Positions 1-5,427 of a stretch of 7,841 bases of DNA are shown piece by piece. Numbering within the stretch: position 1 is the first letter of the stretch; each line of letters begins with the position of its first letter. The position numbers were made by a program, and so were the translations under genes. The DNA is from a bacterium (GTDB lineage: Bacteria > Babelota > Babeliae > Babelales > JABDEC01), in NCBI GenBank assembly GCA_947486885.1, contig CANKVQ010000021.1, positions 1 to 7,841 on the forward strand. The letters run 5' to 3'. Under the pieces are notes generated by a model. It saw nothing but the letters and a program-made list of their open reading frames with translations, made no database searches and was not told where the DNA came from.

Positions 1-457
1 GAATTACTTTGGGACCCCATGGATCAGTACCAGCTATAGTTACTATAGTATTTAGATTTAATGCTGCGGCTGTGCGAATTAAAGTGCCCAAATTGCCTGG
101 ATTATTTAAATCTACGCAAACAATTCCCGCAGATAAATTTTCTAATGGACGCGGGGGTGTTTTAAAGACAGCTAAAATCCCACTTGTGGTACTAGTAGTG
201 CTAATTTTCTGACTAATATTATTACTAACTAAAGTAATTAAGTTTTCTGGTAAATTTTTAAATTTTTCTGAGCAATTGTCCCAAACTTCTGGAGTAATAA
301 ATATTTGTGTTAATAATAAATTATTGGGCAATAATAAAGTTTCGATTGTACGTAAGCCCTCAGCTAAAAATAGCCGTTGCTTAGTACGCGCTTTATGGTC
401 ATGTAGTTTACGAACTTGCTGAATTTTAGAATTTTGAATCGAGGTAATTACTTGCAT
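1..457 (-). CDS. SpoU/TrmH-family RNA 2'-O-methyltransferase, C-terminal part cut by window edge
   Basis: The reverse strand encodes 152 residues before the left edge. Family knowledge: SpoU enzymes form a knotted SPOUT fold and transfer methyl from S-adenosylmethionine to a ribose 2'-OH in rRNA or tRNA. Seen: residues 1-95 look like the SpoU substrate-binding domain (start MQVITSIQNSKIQQVRKL, then FLAEGLRTIE at 30-39). The methyltransferase domain follows, with SPOUT motif 1 at about 116-132 (NNPGNLGTLIRTA, including N118, G124 and R128) and GTDPWGPK at 143-150, matching the family 'sD.ynPK' segment. Motifs 2 and 3, which bind the methyl donor, lie outside the window. The ATG is the first after an in-frame TAA four codons upstream, so the start is firm; no Shine-Dalgarno is visible. 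It diverges from the secreted-protein gene. The exact target (23S rRNA, tRNA position 18 or another) cannot be told, so no symbol is given. Confidence 0.88.
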   Translation of the reverse strand, partial: MQVITSIQNSKIQQVRKLHDHKARTKQRLFLAEGLRTIETLLLPNNLLLTQIFITPEVWDNCSEKFKNLPENLITLVSNNISQKISTTSTTSGILAVFKTPPRPLENLSAGIVCVDLNNPGNLGTLIRTAAALNLNTIVTIAGTDPWGPKVI

Positions 458-519
458 GTAGTTAATTTAGCACAAAAATTATGAAAATTATTAAATGCTT
501 GCTTTTTATGCGATAAATT

Positions 520-548
520 TTCACAGTAGGCGCAAATAGTTCTGTAAA
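520..548 (+). promoter_or_regulatory. Candidate sigma70-type promoter for the secreted-protein gene
   Basis: TTCACA (520-525, five of six to consensus) and TGTAAA (543-548, four of six) are separated by 17 bp. Transcription would begin near 555 and give a leader of about 20 nt that holds the AGGGGA ribosome binding site. A perfect TATAAT at 558-563 lies too close to the ATG to serve a leader with that site. This rests on consensus matching in AT-rich DNA only. Confidence 0.35.
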
Positions 549-563
549 TTAGGTGATTATAAT

Positions 564-569
564 AGGGGA
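564..569 (+). promoter_or_regulatory. Strong Shine-Dalgarno of the secreted-protein gene
   Basis: AGGGGA sits six bases before the ATG at 576. It is the only clear purine-rich ribosome binding site before any gene in this window, and it is a main reason to accept the 576 start and the plus-strand reading of this region. Confidence 0.6.
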
Positions 570-575
570 CGAGTT

Positions 576-1499
576 ATGATAATTAAAAAAAATATTAAAA
601 AATTTAAAAATGGGTTAATAATATTTATTTTAGGCTTAAGTATTAATTTACAGGCCATAGATGATGATCTTCTAGAAAGTTTACACGGTCCGGTGCCCGA
701 TAGGGACACAGGTGTAGGCGTTAGAGAATTAGCTAGTCTTGGTGCAGCTAAAGAAGAAGACAATAGTTCTGAATCTGGAAGTGGCGCCGAGCAAGCTTCT
801 GTGGGATCGCATAGTACCAATACGCGCATCGCACTTACACTTGTCGATACCATGGGGTTAGCGCATAGACATTTATGTGGGCATGTAGATGTAGATGAGC
901 GCGCAGAAAGCGAACGTGTTGTAGCGACAGGTATTAGGGCGCTAGACTTAGCTAGTGTAGTTGGGCGAGCTAGCGAGCATGTAGCTACAAGTGCGCCGGA
1001 TTTAACCAGATCAGCACCGACCGTACCAGTATCTAGCCCCTTTTTTGATGCAGAATTAGCATTGGCAGAGTTATCTTTGGGACCTAGACAAGCGCTAAAT
1101 CCAAGTTTGGATGCTGTAGGGGTAGGGGCTGGCGAAATGGATAGTAGTGTAGAATTAGCGAGATTTGATTGGGTAACGAGAGAAGCGCGATTAGGCAGTT
1201 TGGATCGGCACACTGTGGATGGTTCTGGTGGTATGGGCTCACTAGTACATTGGCAAGCGCGACTTACGCCACATGGAACACATACTAGCTATCGGGGCGA
1301 AGTTTCTTTAACTGGTTTTAGCGATGCATCAAGAGATCGGGGTACTGTCAGCGAAGCTGCTAGGATTGCCAATTTACTGGCAGATACAGGTGCTAGTGGA
1401 CATGCTATAACTAGAAGTAGGAGTGGTGTAAAAGCTACCGTTGTTAAATTTGATCATGTTGGATCTGCTGACGGTAGTGGTGCAGGAGGTCGATCATAA
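576..1499 (+). CDS. Predicted secreted protein of unknown family, Ala/Gly/Ser/Asp/Arg-rich
   Basis: I do not recognise this 307-residue protein. Residues 1-27 form a textbook signal peptide: a lysine-rich start (MIIKKNIKKFKNG), a hydrophobic core (LIIFILGLSIN) and a probable signal peptidase I site after LQA. Export across the inner membrane is therefore likely, leaving a mature chain of about 280 residues. That chain is rich in Ala, Gly, Ser, Asp, Arg, Val and His and nearly free of Tyr (one) and Cys (one), with few Lys, Asn and Ile, the reverse of its neighbours. An acidic Ser-rich stretch lies at 59-72 and a H-R-H-L-C-G-H cluster at 97-103. Local G+C is about 45-57% in sampled lines, yet Leu is often TTA and Ser AGT as in neighbouring genes, so the rise comes largely from amino-acid content. 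No lipobox, transmembrane segment after the signal, or long repeat is visible. The start is supported by AGGGGA six bases upstream. The last 56 bp overlap the end of tgt on the other strand. Confidence 0.7.
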   Translation: MIIKKNIKKFKNGLIIFILGLSINLQAIDDDLLESLHGPVPDRDTGVGVRELASLGAAKEEDNSSESGSGAEQASVGSHSTNTRIALTLVDTMGLAHRHLCGHVDVDERAESERVVATGIRALDLASVVGRASEHVATSAPDLTRSAPTVPVSSPFFDAELALAELSLGPRQALNPSLDAVGVGAGEMDSSVELARFDWVTREARLGSLDRHTVDGSGGMGSLVHWQARLTPHGTHTSYRGEVSLTGFSDASRDRGTVSEAARIANLLADTGASGHAITRSRSGVKATVVKFDHVGSADGSGAGGRS

Positions 1500-2583
1500 A
1501 TTTCAAATTATGGATAGTTGCTAGCGTGTAAGCCGTTAGTTCACTAGCTTTAAATAAATGATGCAAATAAGCGCGCGAATAATTTTGACAAGTCCAGCAG
1601 TTACAAGTTGGGTCAATGGGATTTAAATTATCACGATTATTACTAGCTAGTACTCGCATATAGCCAGTGCTAGTAAATAATAGCCCATGGCGGGCACACT
1701 TAGTAGGATAAGCGCTGTCAAAAGTGTCGACTCCTAGTGTGATCATAGATTCGATTGATTTTAGATCGCCGATACCCAGCAAGTGATTGGGTTTATCTTT
1801 TGGTAATGCCGGCATAAGATAGCTAAGCATTTCGAACATTTGGGCATGGTTTTGACCTAAGCTGCCACCAATGGCAAAGCCATCAAACGGTAAATTGCTT
1901 AAAGTTTGGCAACTTTTTAATCTTAATTCTGGATTAGTCCCGCCATGAATTACGGCATAAATGGCTTGTTGTTTGGGATCAGCTAAGTGAGTGTTTAGCG
2001 AGCGCTCTTCCCAGCGGTGCGTGCGTTCCAGAGATTTAATTAGTTCTAAGTCAGTAATACTGTGTGCGGGTAGTTCATCTAGAGGGATAATAATATCAGC
2101 ACCGAGATTTTTCTGAGCAATAATTGAACTTTCAGGAGTTAATAAAATTTTAGCGCCATCGCGATAAGAGCGAAATAGCACCCCTTCTTCAGAAATTTTA
2201 AGAATGCCATTAGCATAGTTTTTTTGGCCACGACTTTTAAGTTCATTAGTAACTTTTCCGCCAGCCAAGCTAAACACCTGAAATCCGCCGGAATCAGTAA
2301 TAATCGGTAAATCACGCTTGATAAATTTGTGTAGCCCGCCCAGTTTAGCGACTTGTTCAGCACCGGGTTGGAGCATTAAGTGGTATGTATTACAAAACAT
2401 GAGCTGTAAGCCCATTTGGGTAACTAGTTGATTGTCTAGAGCTTTAAGTGTGCCATTAGTGCCGACGGCGACAAAATTGGGCGTATCGATAATCCCGTGG
2501 GGTGTATAGATTTTACCCACACGAGCTCGGGACTTTTTAGATTGATGTAAAATTTCGAAACGAAAGTATGGCTGTGCTGACAT
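1444..2583 (-). CDS. tgt: tRNA-guanine transglycosylase
   Basis: This 379-residue enzyme, of usual family length, exchanges guanine at position 34 of GUN-anticodon tRNAs (Asp, Asn, His, Tyr) for a 7-deazaguanine base. Seen: proton-transfer aspartate region TDSGGFQVFSL (D97), nucleophile D289 in DTFDSAYPTK, and the zinc site C327, C329, C332 and H358 (CxCx2C, 25 residues, H). Three base-pocket positions differ from the Zymomonas/E. coli preQ1 enzymes: the 'DEC' cysteine is Leu (DEL, L171), the 'QGG' glutamine is His (HGG, H213), and the GG-LAVGE loop is one residue shorter (GGSLGQ, 239-244). Human-type queuine enzymes also change the first and third of these, so the substrate may be queuine (inference). 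It lies 6 bp after yhhQ on the same strand, almost certainly co-transcribed. Its C-terminus overlaps the secreted-protein gene tail to tail. No Shine-Dalgarno is seen before the ATG. Confidence 0.97.
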   Translation of the reverse strand: MSAQPYFRFEILHQSKKSRARVGKIYTPHGIIDTPNFVAVGTNGTLKALDNQLVTQMGLQLMFCNTYHLMLQPGAEQVAKLGGLHKFIKRDLPIITDSGGFQVFSLAGGKVTNELKSRGQKNYANGILKISEEGVLFRSYRDGAKILLTPESSIIAQKNLGADIIIPLDELPAHSITDLELIKSLERTHRWEERSLNTHLADPKQQAIYAVIHGGTNPELRLKSCQTLSNLPFDGFAIGGSLGQNHAQMFEMLSYLMPALPKDKPNHLLGIGDLKSIESMITLGVDTFDSAYPTKCARHGLLFTSTGYMRVLASNNRDNLNPIDPTCNCWTCQNYSRAYLHHLFKASELTAYTLATIHNLKFMIDLLHHYRQQIQHDQI

Positions 2584-2589
2584 GTTAAT

Positions 2590-3258
2590 TTAAGTTTTGG
2601 GTTGTAAATATTTTTTACAAAAGCTAACTACTGGAACTGAGATTATAATCGTAATAATTTTAATTAAATAACTAAATATAAAAATATCCCATAAGTTACT
2701 AAAAACGCCAGCTAGTCCCAAAATTGTAAATAAGCCCGTGTCGACTAATTGCGAAATCAATAGCGAACTGTAATTACGTAAAATAAAGAATTTATGAGTA
2801 AATTTTTGCTGGAAATAACTATATAATATTCGATCTAAATTTTGTGAAATGGCAAAAGATAGTAACGAAGCACAGAGAATTCGGGGTGTCTGACCCAAAA
2901 TATTTAAATAAGCTGCTTGGCTAAAATCACTGGGGGCTGGTAAATAATATAACTGAATTTGAGCTAGAATTACAAAAATTAAGAGTGCGGCTAGTGATAA
3001 GTATAGTATCTGGCGAGCAATTTTAGGGCCAAAATATTCTTGAGTTAAATTTAAAACTATTCCAGAGCCTACAGAGTAAGCGTCGGTACAGGTCACACAG
3101 AGTGTTAGTAATAACGCCTGTTTAAAGACAAATAGATTGGCTAAAATAGCATATAAACCAGCTAGGCTGGCGAGTGCTAATTGGCCATATTTTAGGGCGA
3201 TAGTAGCTAGCAAGCTGACTATTAGACAGTGAAAAAGAAAAATTAGTTCATTAATCAT
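2590..3258 (-). CDS. yhhQ: Queuosine precursor transporter (YhhQ/QPTR, DUF165, Vut_1 family)
   Basis: This is a 222-residue inner-membrane protein with about six hydrophobic segments (roughly 4-24, 27-48, 86-106, 124-140, 165-186 and 192-214). Family members import queuosine precursors: preQ0/preQ1 in E. coli and queuine in some intracellular bacteria. Seen: the family signature TDAYSVGSGIVLNLTQEYFG at 58-77 and the second signature RNYSSLLISQLVDTGLFTIL at 161-180. The length matches the family. It is the first gene of a two-gene unit with tgt, so transporter and base-exchange enzyme are made together. No queC, queD, queE or queF lies in the window, which fits salvage but does not prove that synthesis is absent elsewhere. 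The ATG at 3258 gives a normal N-terminus; no Shine-Dalgarno is visible. Confidence 0.95.
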   Translation of the reverse strand: MINELIFLFHCLIVSLLATIALKYGQLALASLAGLYAILANLFVFKQALLLTLCVTCTDAYSVGSGIVLNLTQEYFGPKIARQILYLSLAALLIFVILAQIQLYYLPAPSDFSQAAYLNILGQTPRILCASLLSFAISQNLDRILYSYFQQKFTHKFFILRNYSSLLISQLVDTGLFTILGLAGVFSNLWDIFIFSYLIKIITIIISVPVVSFCKKYLQPKT

Positions 3259-3280
3259 AAGAATTAAAGTCTAATATTTT

Positions 3281-3303
3281 TAGTTTTTTAAGCTAGTTTT
3301 TTA
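3281..3303. repeat. Tandem direct repeat of TAGTTTTTTA upstream of yhhQ
   Basis: TAGTTTTTTA occurs at 3281-3290 and again at 3294-3303, a period of 13 bp. On the yhhQ strand it reads TAAAAAACTA twice, 23 to 45 bases before the yhhQ ATG. It may be a regulatory element or part of the leader, or simple AT-rich duplication; no protein is known to me that fits. Confidence 0.45.
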
Positions 3304-3368
3304 TACGGGTAAAGCTTGGCAATCGAGCTTCTTAGGTAACAAAATTTATTGTAAAAATTATTACAGAA

Positions 3369-3397
3369 TTGCTCATAGCATAGTAATTAGCTATAAT
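3369..3397 (+). promoter_or_regulatory. Candidate trhO promoter
   Basis: TTGCTC (3369-3374) and a perfect TATAAT (3392-3397) are separated by 17 bp. Transcription would begin near 3404, about 30 nt before the trhO ATG. The -10 box lies inside a 9-bp perfect inverted repeat (3381-3402), which would suit an operator. Confidence 0.5.
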
Positions 3398-3402
3398 TAC
3401 TA
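3381..3402. repeat. Perfect 9-bp inverted repeat over the trhO -10 box
   Basis: Arms TAGTAATTA (3381-3389) and TAATTACTA (3394-3402) flank the 4-base spacer GCTA. The symmetry covers the candidate -10 hexamer, where a repressor dimer could block initiation. The AT-rich background makes about one such repeat in a window of this size plausible by chance. Confidence 0.45.
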
Positions 3403-3433
3403 ATATTTTGGGTTTAAAAATAGCGAGTATTTC

Positions 3434-4357
3434 ATGGGAAAACTGATTGTATTTTACAAATACGTGACGATCCAATATCCAGAGCAGATAGTTAAATGGC
3501 AGAAAGCGTTGTGCCAAGAGTTAAATCTTAAGGGGCGCATAATTATCGCTACTGAGGGTATTAATGCTACAGTAGGTGGTGAAGATCACGAAATTAAATC
3601 TTATGTAGCAGCAATGGAGCAGCACGAACTATTTAAGCAAATTGATTATAAGTATTGTGACGGTTCAGCAGAATTGTTTCCCAGATTATACGTAGTTGTG
3701 CGTGACGAAATTGTGAATTTGGGCGTACCAGCAGCAGCGCGAAAGCGCGAGTATACCGGGCAGCATTTGACGCCTGATCAGGTGCATGAATTACTCACGA
3801 ATAGACCTAAAGATTTAGTAGTGCTAGATACCAGAAATAATTTTGAATGGGCGATCGGTACTTTTACAGGTGCGATTACGCCAGATATTTATCGATTTAG
3901 AGAGTTGCCGGAATATATCGATCAAAATTTAGCAGATTTTAAAGATAAACAAGTTTTAATGTTTTGTACCGCTGGTGTCAGGTGTGAACCAATTACCGCT
4001 TATTTAAATCAAAAGCAAGTAGCAAATAAAGTTTACCAAATAGAGGGCGGTATCCAGCGTTATATCGAAGCTTATCCTGATGGTTATTTTCGAGGCAAAA
4101 ATTATGTGTTTGATGGTCGCATAGCAGTGCGCGTAAACTCTGATGTTTTGGGTAAATGTTTATTGTGTGAGATCTCCTGTGATGATTACACTAATTGTTT
4201 AAATGCAGCATGTAATAAGCACTATGTTGGTTGTCCTGATTGTTTAATTAAATATCAAAATTGTTGTAGTGAGAAATGTCAAAATCTAGTTGTAACAGCT
4301 CAAACACATACGCGGCCAGCGCGTTTATCACCGAAAATGTCTCGCTCAAAGAGCTAA
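3434..4357 (+). CDS. trhO: tRNA uridine(34) hydroxylase, rhodanese domain (TrhO, UPF0176)
   Basis: TrhO makes 5-hydroxyuridine at wobble position 34 of tRNAs by an oxygen-dependent route. Seen in the 307 residues: an N-terminal UPF0176 domain (FYKYVTIQYPE at 7-17, LKGRIIIATEGINATVGG at 32-49); a rhodanese-like domain at about 112-215 with the active-site loop FCTAGVRCE (C178, C184) and EGGI at 204-207; and a C-terminal cluster of ten cysteines (C242, 245, 249, 255, 260, 267, 270, 277, 278, 282), probably metal-binding. E. coli TrhO is about 350 residues, so this is a somewhat short but complete member. The last 25 residues, after C282, are Arg/Ser/Lys-rich, look unconserved, and are the part that overlaps murB by 82 bp. 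The gene diverges from yhhQ-tgt, which modifies the same tRNA position. The Shine-Dalgarno is weak at best. Confidence 0.96.
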   Translation: MGKLIVFYKYVTIQYPEQIVKWQKALCQELNLKGRIIIATEGINATVGGEDHEIKSYVAAMEQHELFKQIDYKYCDGSAELFPRLYVVVRDEIVNLGVPAAARKREYTGQHLTPDQVHELLTNRPKDLVVLDTRNNFEWAIGTFTGAITPDIYRFRELPEYIDQNLADFKDKQVLMFCTAGVRCEPITAYLNQKQVANKVYQIEGGIQRYIEAYPDGYFRGKNYVFDGRIAVRVNSDVLGKCLLCEISCDDYTNCLNAACNKHYVGCPDCLIKYQNCCSEKCQNLVVTAQTHTRPARLSPKMSRSKS

Positions 4358-5304
4358 ACTGGTTTAAAACTGGTGGTTCAGCTAAATATTTTGTAGCGCC
4401 CAGCGTAGCAGCTGAATTTGTGAGCGCTTTAGATTTTGCACGTACTAATAATTTAGATATTTTTGTGCTGGGTGAAGGCGCGAATATTTTAATTAGCGAT
4501 GCTGGTTTCGATGGTTTAGTAATTAAGCCTAAATTAAATAAGCTTAAAATTTTAGATGTCCAAAAATATCAAGAAAATTTACAGTCATTAGAATCTAAAA
4601 ATTATTTAGCGCCAGAAGTTTTGGTCCAAGCTGGGGCAGGAGTAAATTTTGGTGAGCTAATCGATTTTTGCTTAAATAATAATCTATTGGGATTAGAAGA
4701 ATTCAGTGGTATTCCCGGTTCTGTGGGCGGTTCGGTTTATATTAATATTCATTTTTTTGAATTTTTATTAAGCCAATTTTTAGTTTCGGCGGAAGTAATC
4801 GAGCGTCAAACTGGTAAAATCTTAACTGTTGATAACAGCTGGTTTGAATTTGGTTATGATCAGTCTAAATTGCAGACTCATCAATATTATTTAATTTCAG
4901 CAACTTTTAAATTAAAGCTTGCTGATAGTTTAACTGCAGCGTTTGCTAAAGGTCGGGCACATGAAATTAGGCGTTATCGAGCGCATAGATATCCCAATAA
5001 AAATACTTGTGGCAGCTTTTTTAGAAATTTTCGTGCGCATGAAGTGAAGTTGCAGATTAATCAAAAACCGATGATTTATGCAGCTTATTATCTTGATAAA
5101 TTGGGCTTCAAGGGCAGCTTGCGGATAGGTGATGCTCAAGTATCTCATCAGCATGCCAACATGTTAGTTAATCTTGGATCAGCTAGTTCCCAAAATTTAA
5201 TTGATTTAGCACGTCAAATGCAGCAACAAGTTTATGCTAATTTTGAAATTATGCTGCAGCCCGAGTGCTTATTAATAGGCTTTAAAGAGTCGCAATTAAT
5301 TTAA
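4276..5304 (+). CDS. murB: UDP-N-acetylenolpyruvoylglucosamine reductase
   Basis: MurB uses FAD and NADPH in the cytoplasm to reduce enolpyruvyl-UDP-GlcNAc to UDP-MurNAc, the second committed peptidoglycan step. Seen in 342 residues: NWFKTGGSAKYFVAPS at 28-43; FAD-domain segment VLGEGANILISDAGFDGLVI at 64-83; EFSGIPGSVGGSVY at 142-155; the catalytic serine in CGSFFRN (S247); the GDAQVSHQHANMLVN segment at 285-299; and the catalytic glutamate in LQPEC (E330). The conserved 'YR.S' arginine (E. coli R159) is replaced: the motif reads FGYDQS, with D195. The usual 'N.GAYG' is INIHFFE at 156-162. The start is forced: TGA lies in frame 6 bases before the ATG and no ATG, GTG or TTG follows before the conserved core, so the 82-bp overlap with trhO is real. 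Translational coupling is likely. Confidence 0.96.
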   Translation: MSKSSCNSSNTYAASAFITENVSLKELNWFKTGGSAKYFVAPSVAAEFVSALDFARTNNLDIFVLGEGANILISDAGFDGLVIKPKLNKLKILDVQKYQENLQSLESKNYLAPEVLVQAGAGVNFGELIDFCLNNNLLGLEEFSGIPGSVGGSVYINIHFFEFLLSQFLVSAEVIERQTGKILTVDNSWFEFGYDQSKLQTHQYYLISATFKLKLADSLTAAFAKGRAHEIRRYRAHRYPNKNTCGSFFRNFRAHEVKLQINQKPMIYAAYYLDKLGFKGSLRIGDAQVSHQHANMLVNLGSASSQNLIDLARQMQQQVYANFEIMLQPECLLIGFKESQLI

Positions 5305-5305
5305 G

Positions 5306-5333
5306 CTAATTATCAAATTTGATTTAAAATTAG
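5306..5333. repeat. Nested symmetric AT-rich element after murB
   Basis: ATCAAATTTGAT (5312-5323) is a perfect 12-bp palindrome, flanked by CTAATT (5306-5311) and AATTAG (5328-5333), which are mutually complementary. A further TTTGATA at 5344-5350 repeats one half-site and overlaps the candidate pheT -35 box. There is no GC stem or T-run, so it is not an intrinsic terminator; a protein-binding site is possible. Confidence 0.3.
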
Positions 5334-5344
5334 TGAAGTTTAGT

Positions 5345-5374
5345 TTGATATTTAATTGGGTTTAATTATATAGT
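5345..5374 (+). promoter_or_regulatory. Candidate pheT promoter
   Basis: TTGATA (5345-5350, five of six) and TATAGT (5369-5374, five of six) are separated by 18 bp, with a predicted start near 5381 and a leader of about 47 nt. It lies in the 123-bp gap between murB and pheT, so pheT can be transcribed on its own. Evidence is consensus matching only. Confidence 0.35.
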
Positions 5375-5427
5375 TAACTATTAGAATTTTTAATCTTAAA
5401 CCATAATTAGCGTAATGAGTCAGTGTT

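Noticed and set aside
9..212. A 67-codon plus-strand open frame at the left edge.
   Set aside because: It is the complement of the SpoU methyltransferase gene, whose family motifs are clear on the minus strand.
558..563. Perfect TATAAT as the promoter of the secreted-protein gene.
   Set aside because: Transcription would start about six bases before the ATG and exclude the ribosome binding site, and no -35 match lies 16-18 bp upstream.
557..1213. A 218-codon open frame on the minus strand opposite the secreted-protein gene.
   Set aside because: It lacks a signal, motif or ribosome binding site and is Ser/Thr/Leu-rich noise. In this frame, antisense stops would arise mainly where plus-strand Tyr, or His/Gln codons after T, occur; the secreted protein has just one Tyr, so the opening is explained.
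1377..1412. LLADTGAS in the secreted protein resembling a retropepsin-type aspartic protease motif.
   Set aside because: Only about 37 residues follow, too few for the protease fold; a Gly stands where the family pattern disfavours it, and a chain this rich in D, T, G, A and S can make the motif by chance.
660..1440. GC-rich island in AT-rich DNA as a structural RNA (RNase P, tmRNA, rRNA).
   Set aside because: No conserved RNA core motif was found, and the stretch is continuously open for 307 codons behind a signal peptide and Shine-Dalgarno.
3312..3330. Hairpin AAGCT/AGCTT in the yhhQ-trhO gap as an intrinsic terminator.
   Set aside because: Only five base pairs with a nine-base loop and no T-run on either strand; both flanking genes start here rather than end.
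3281..3345. A preQ1-I riboswitch before yhhQ, suggested by ATAAAAAACTA on the yhhQ strand.
   Set aside because: The required first stem pairing a G-rich strand with the ACCC segment is absent, and the loop lacks the bases to pair with the tail. It is kept only as a reason for a covariance search.
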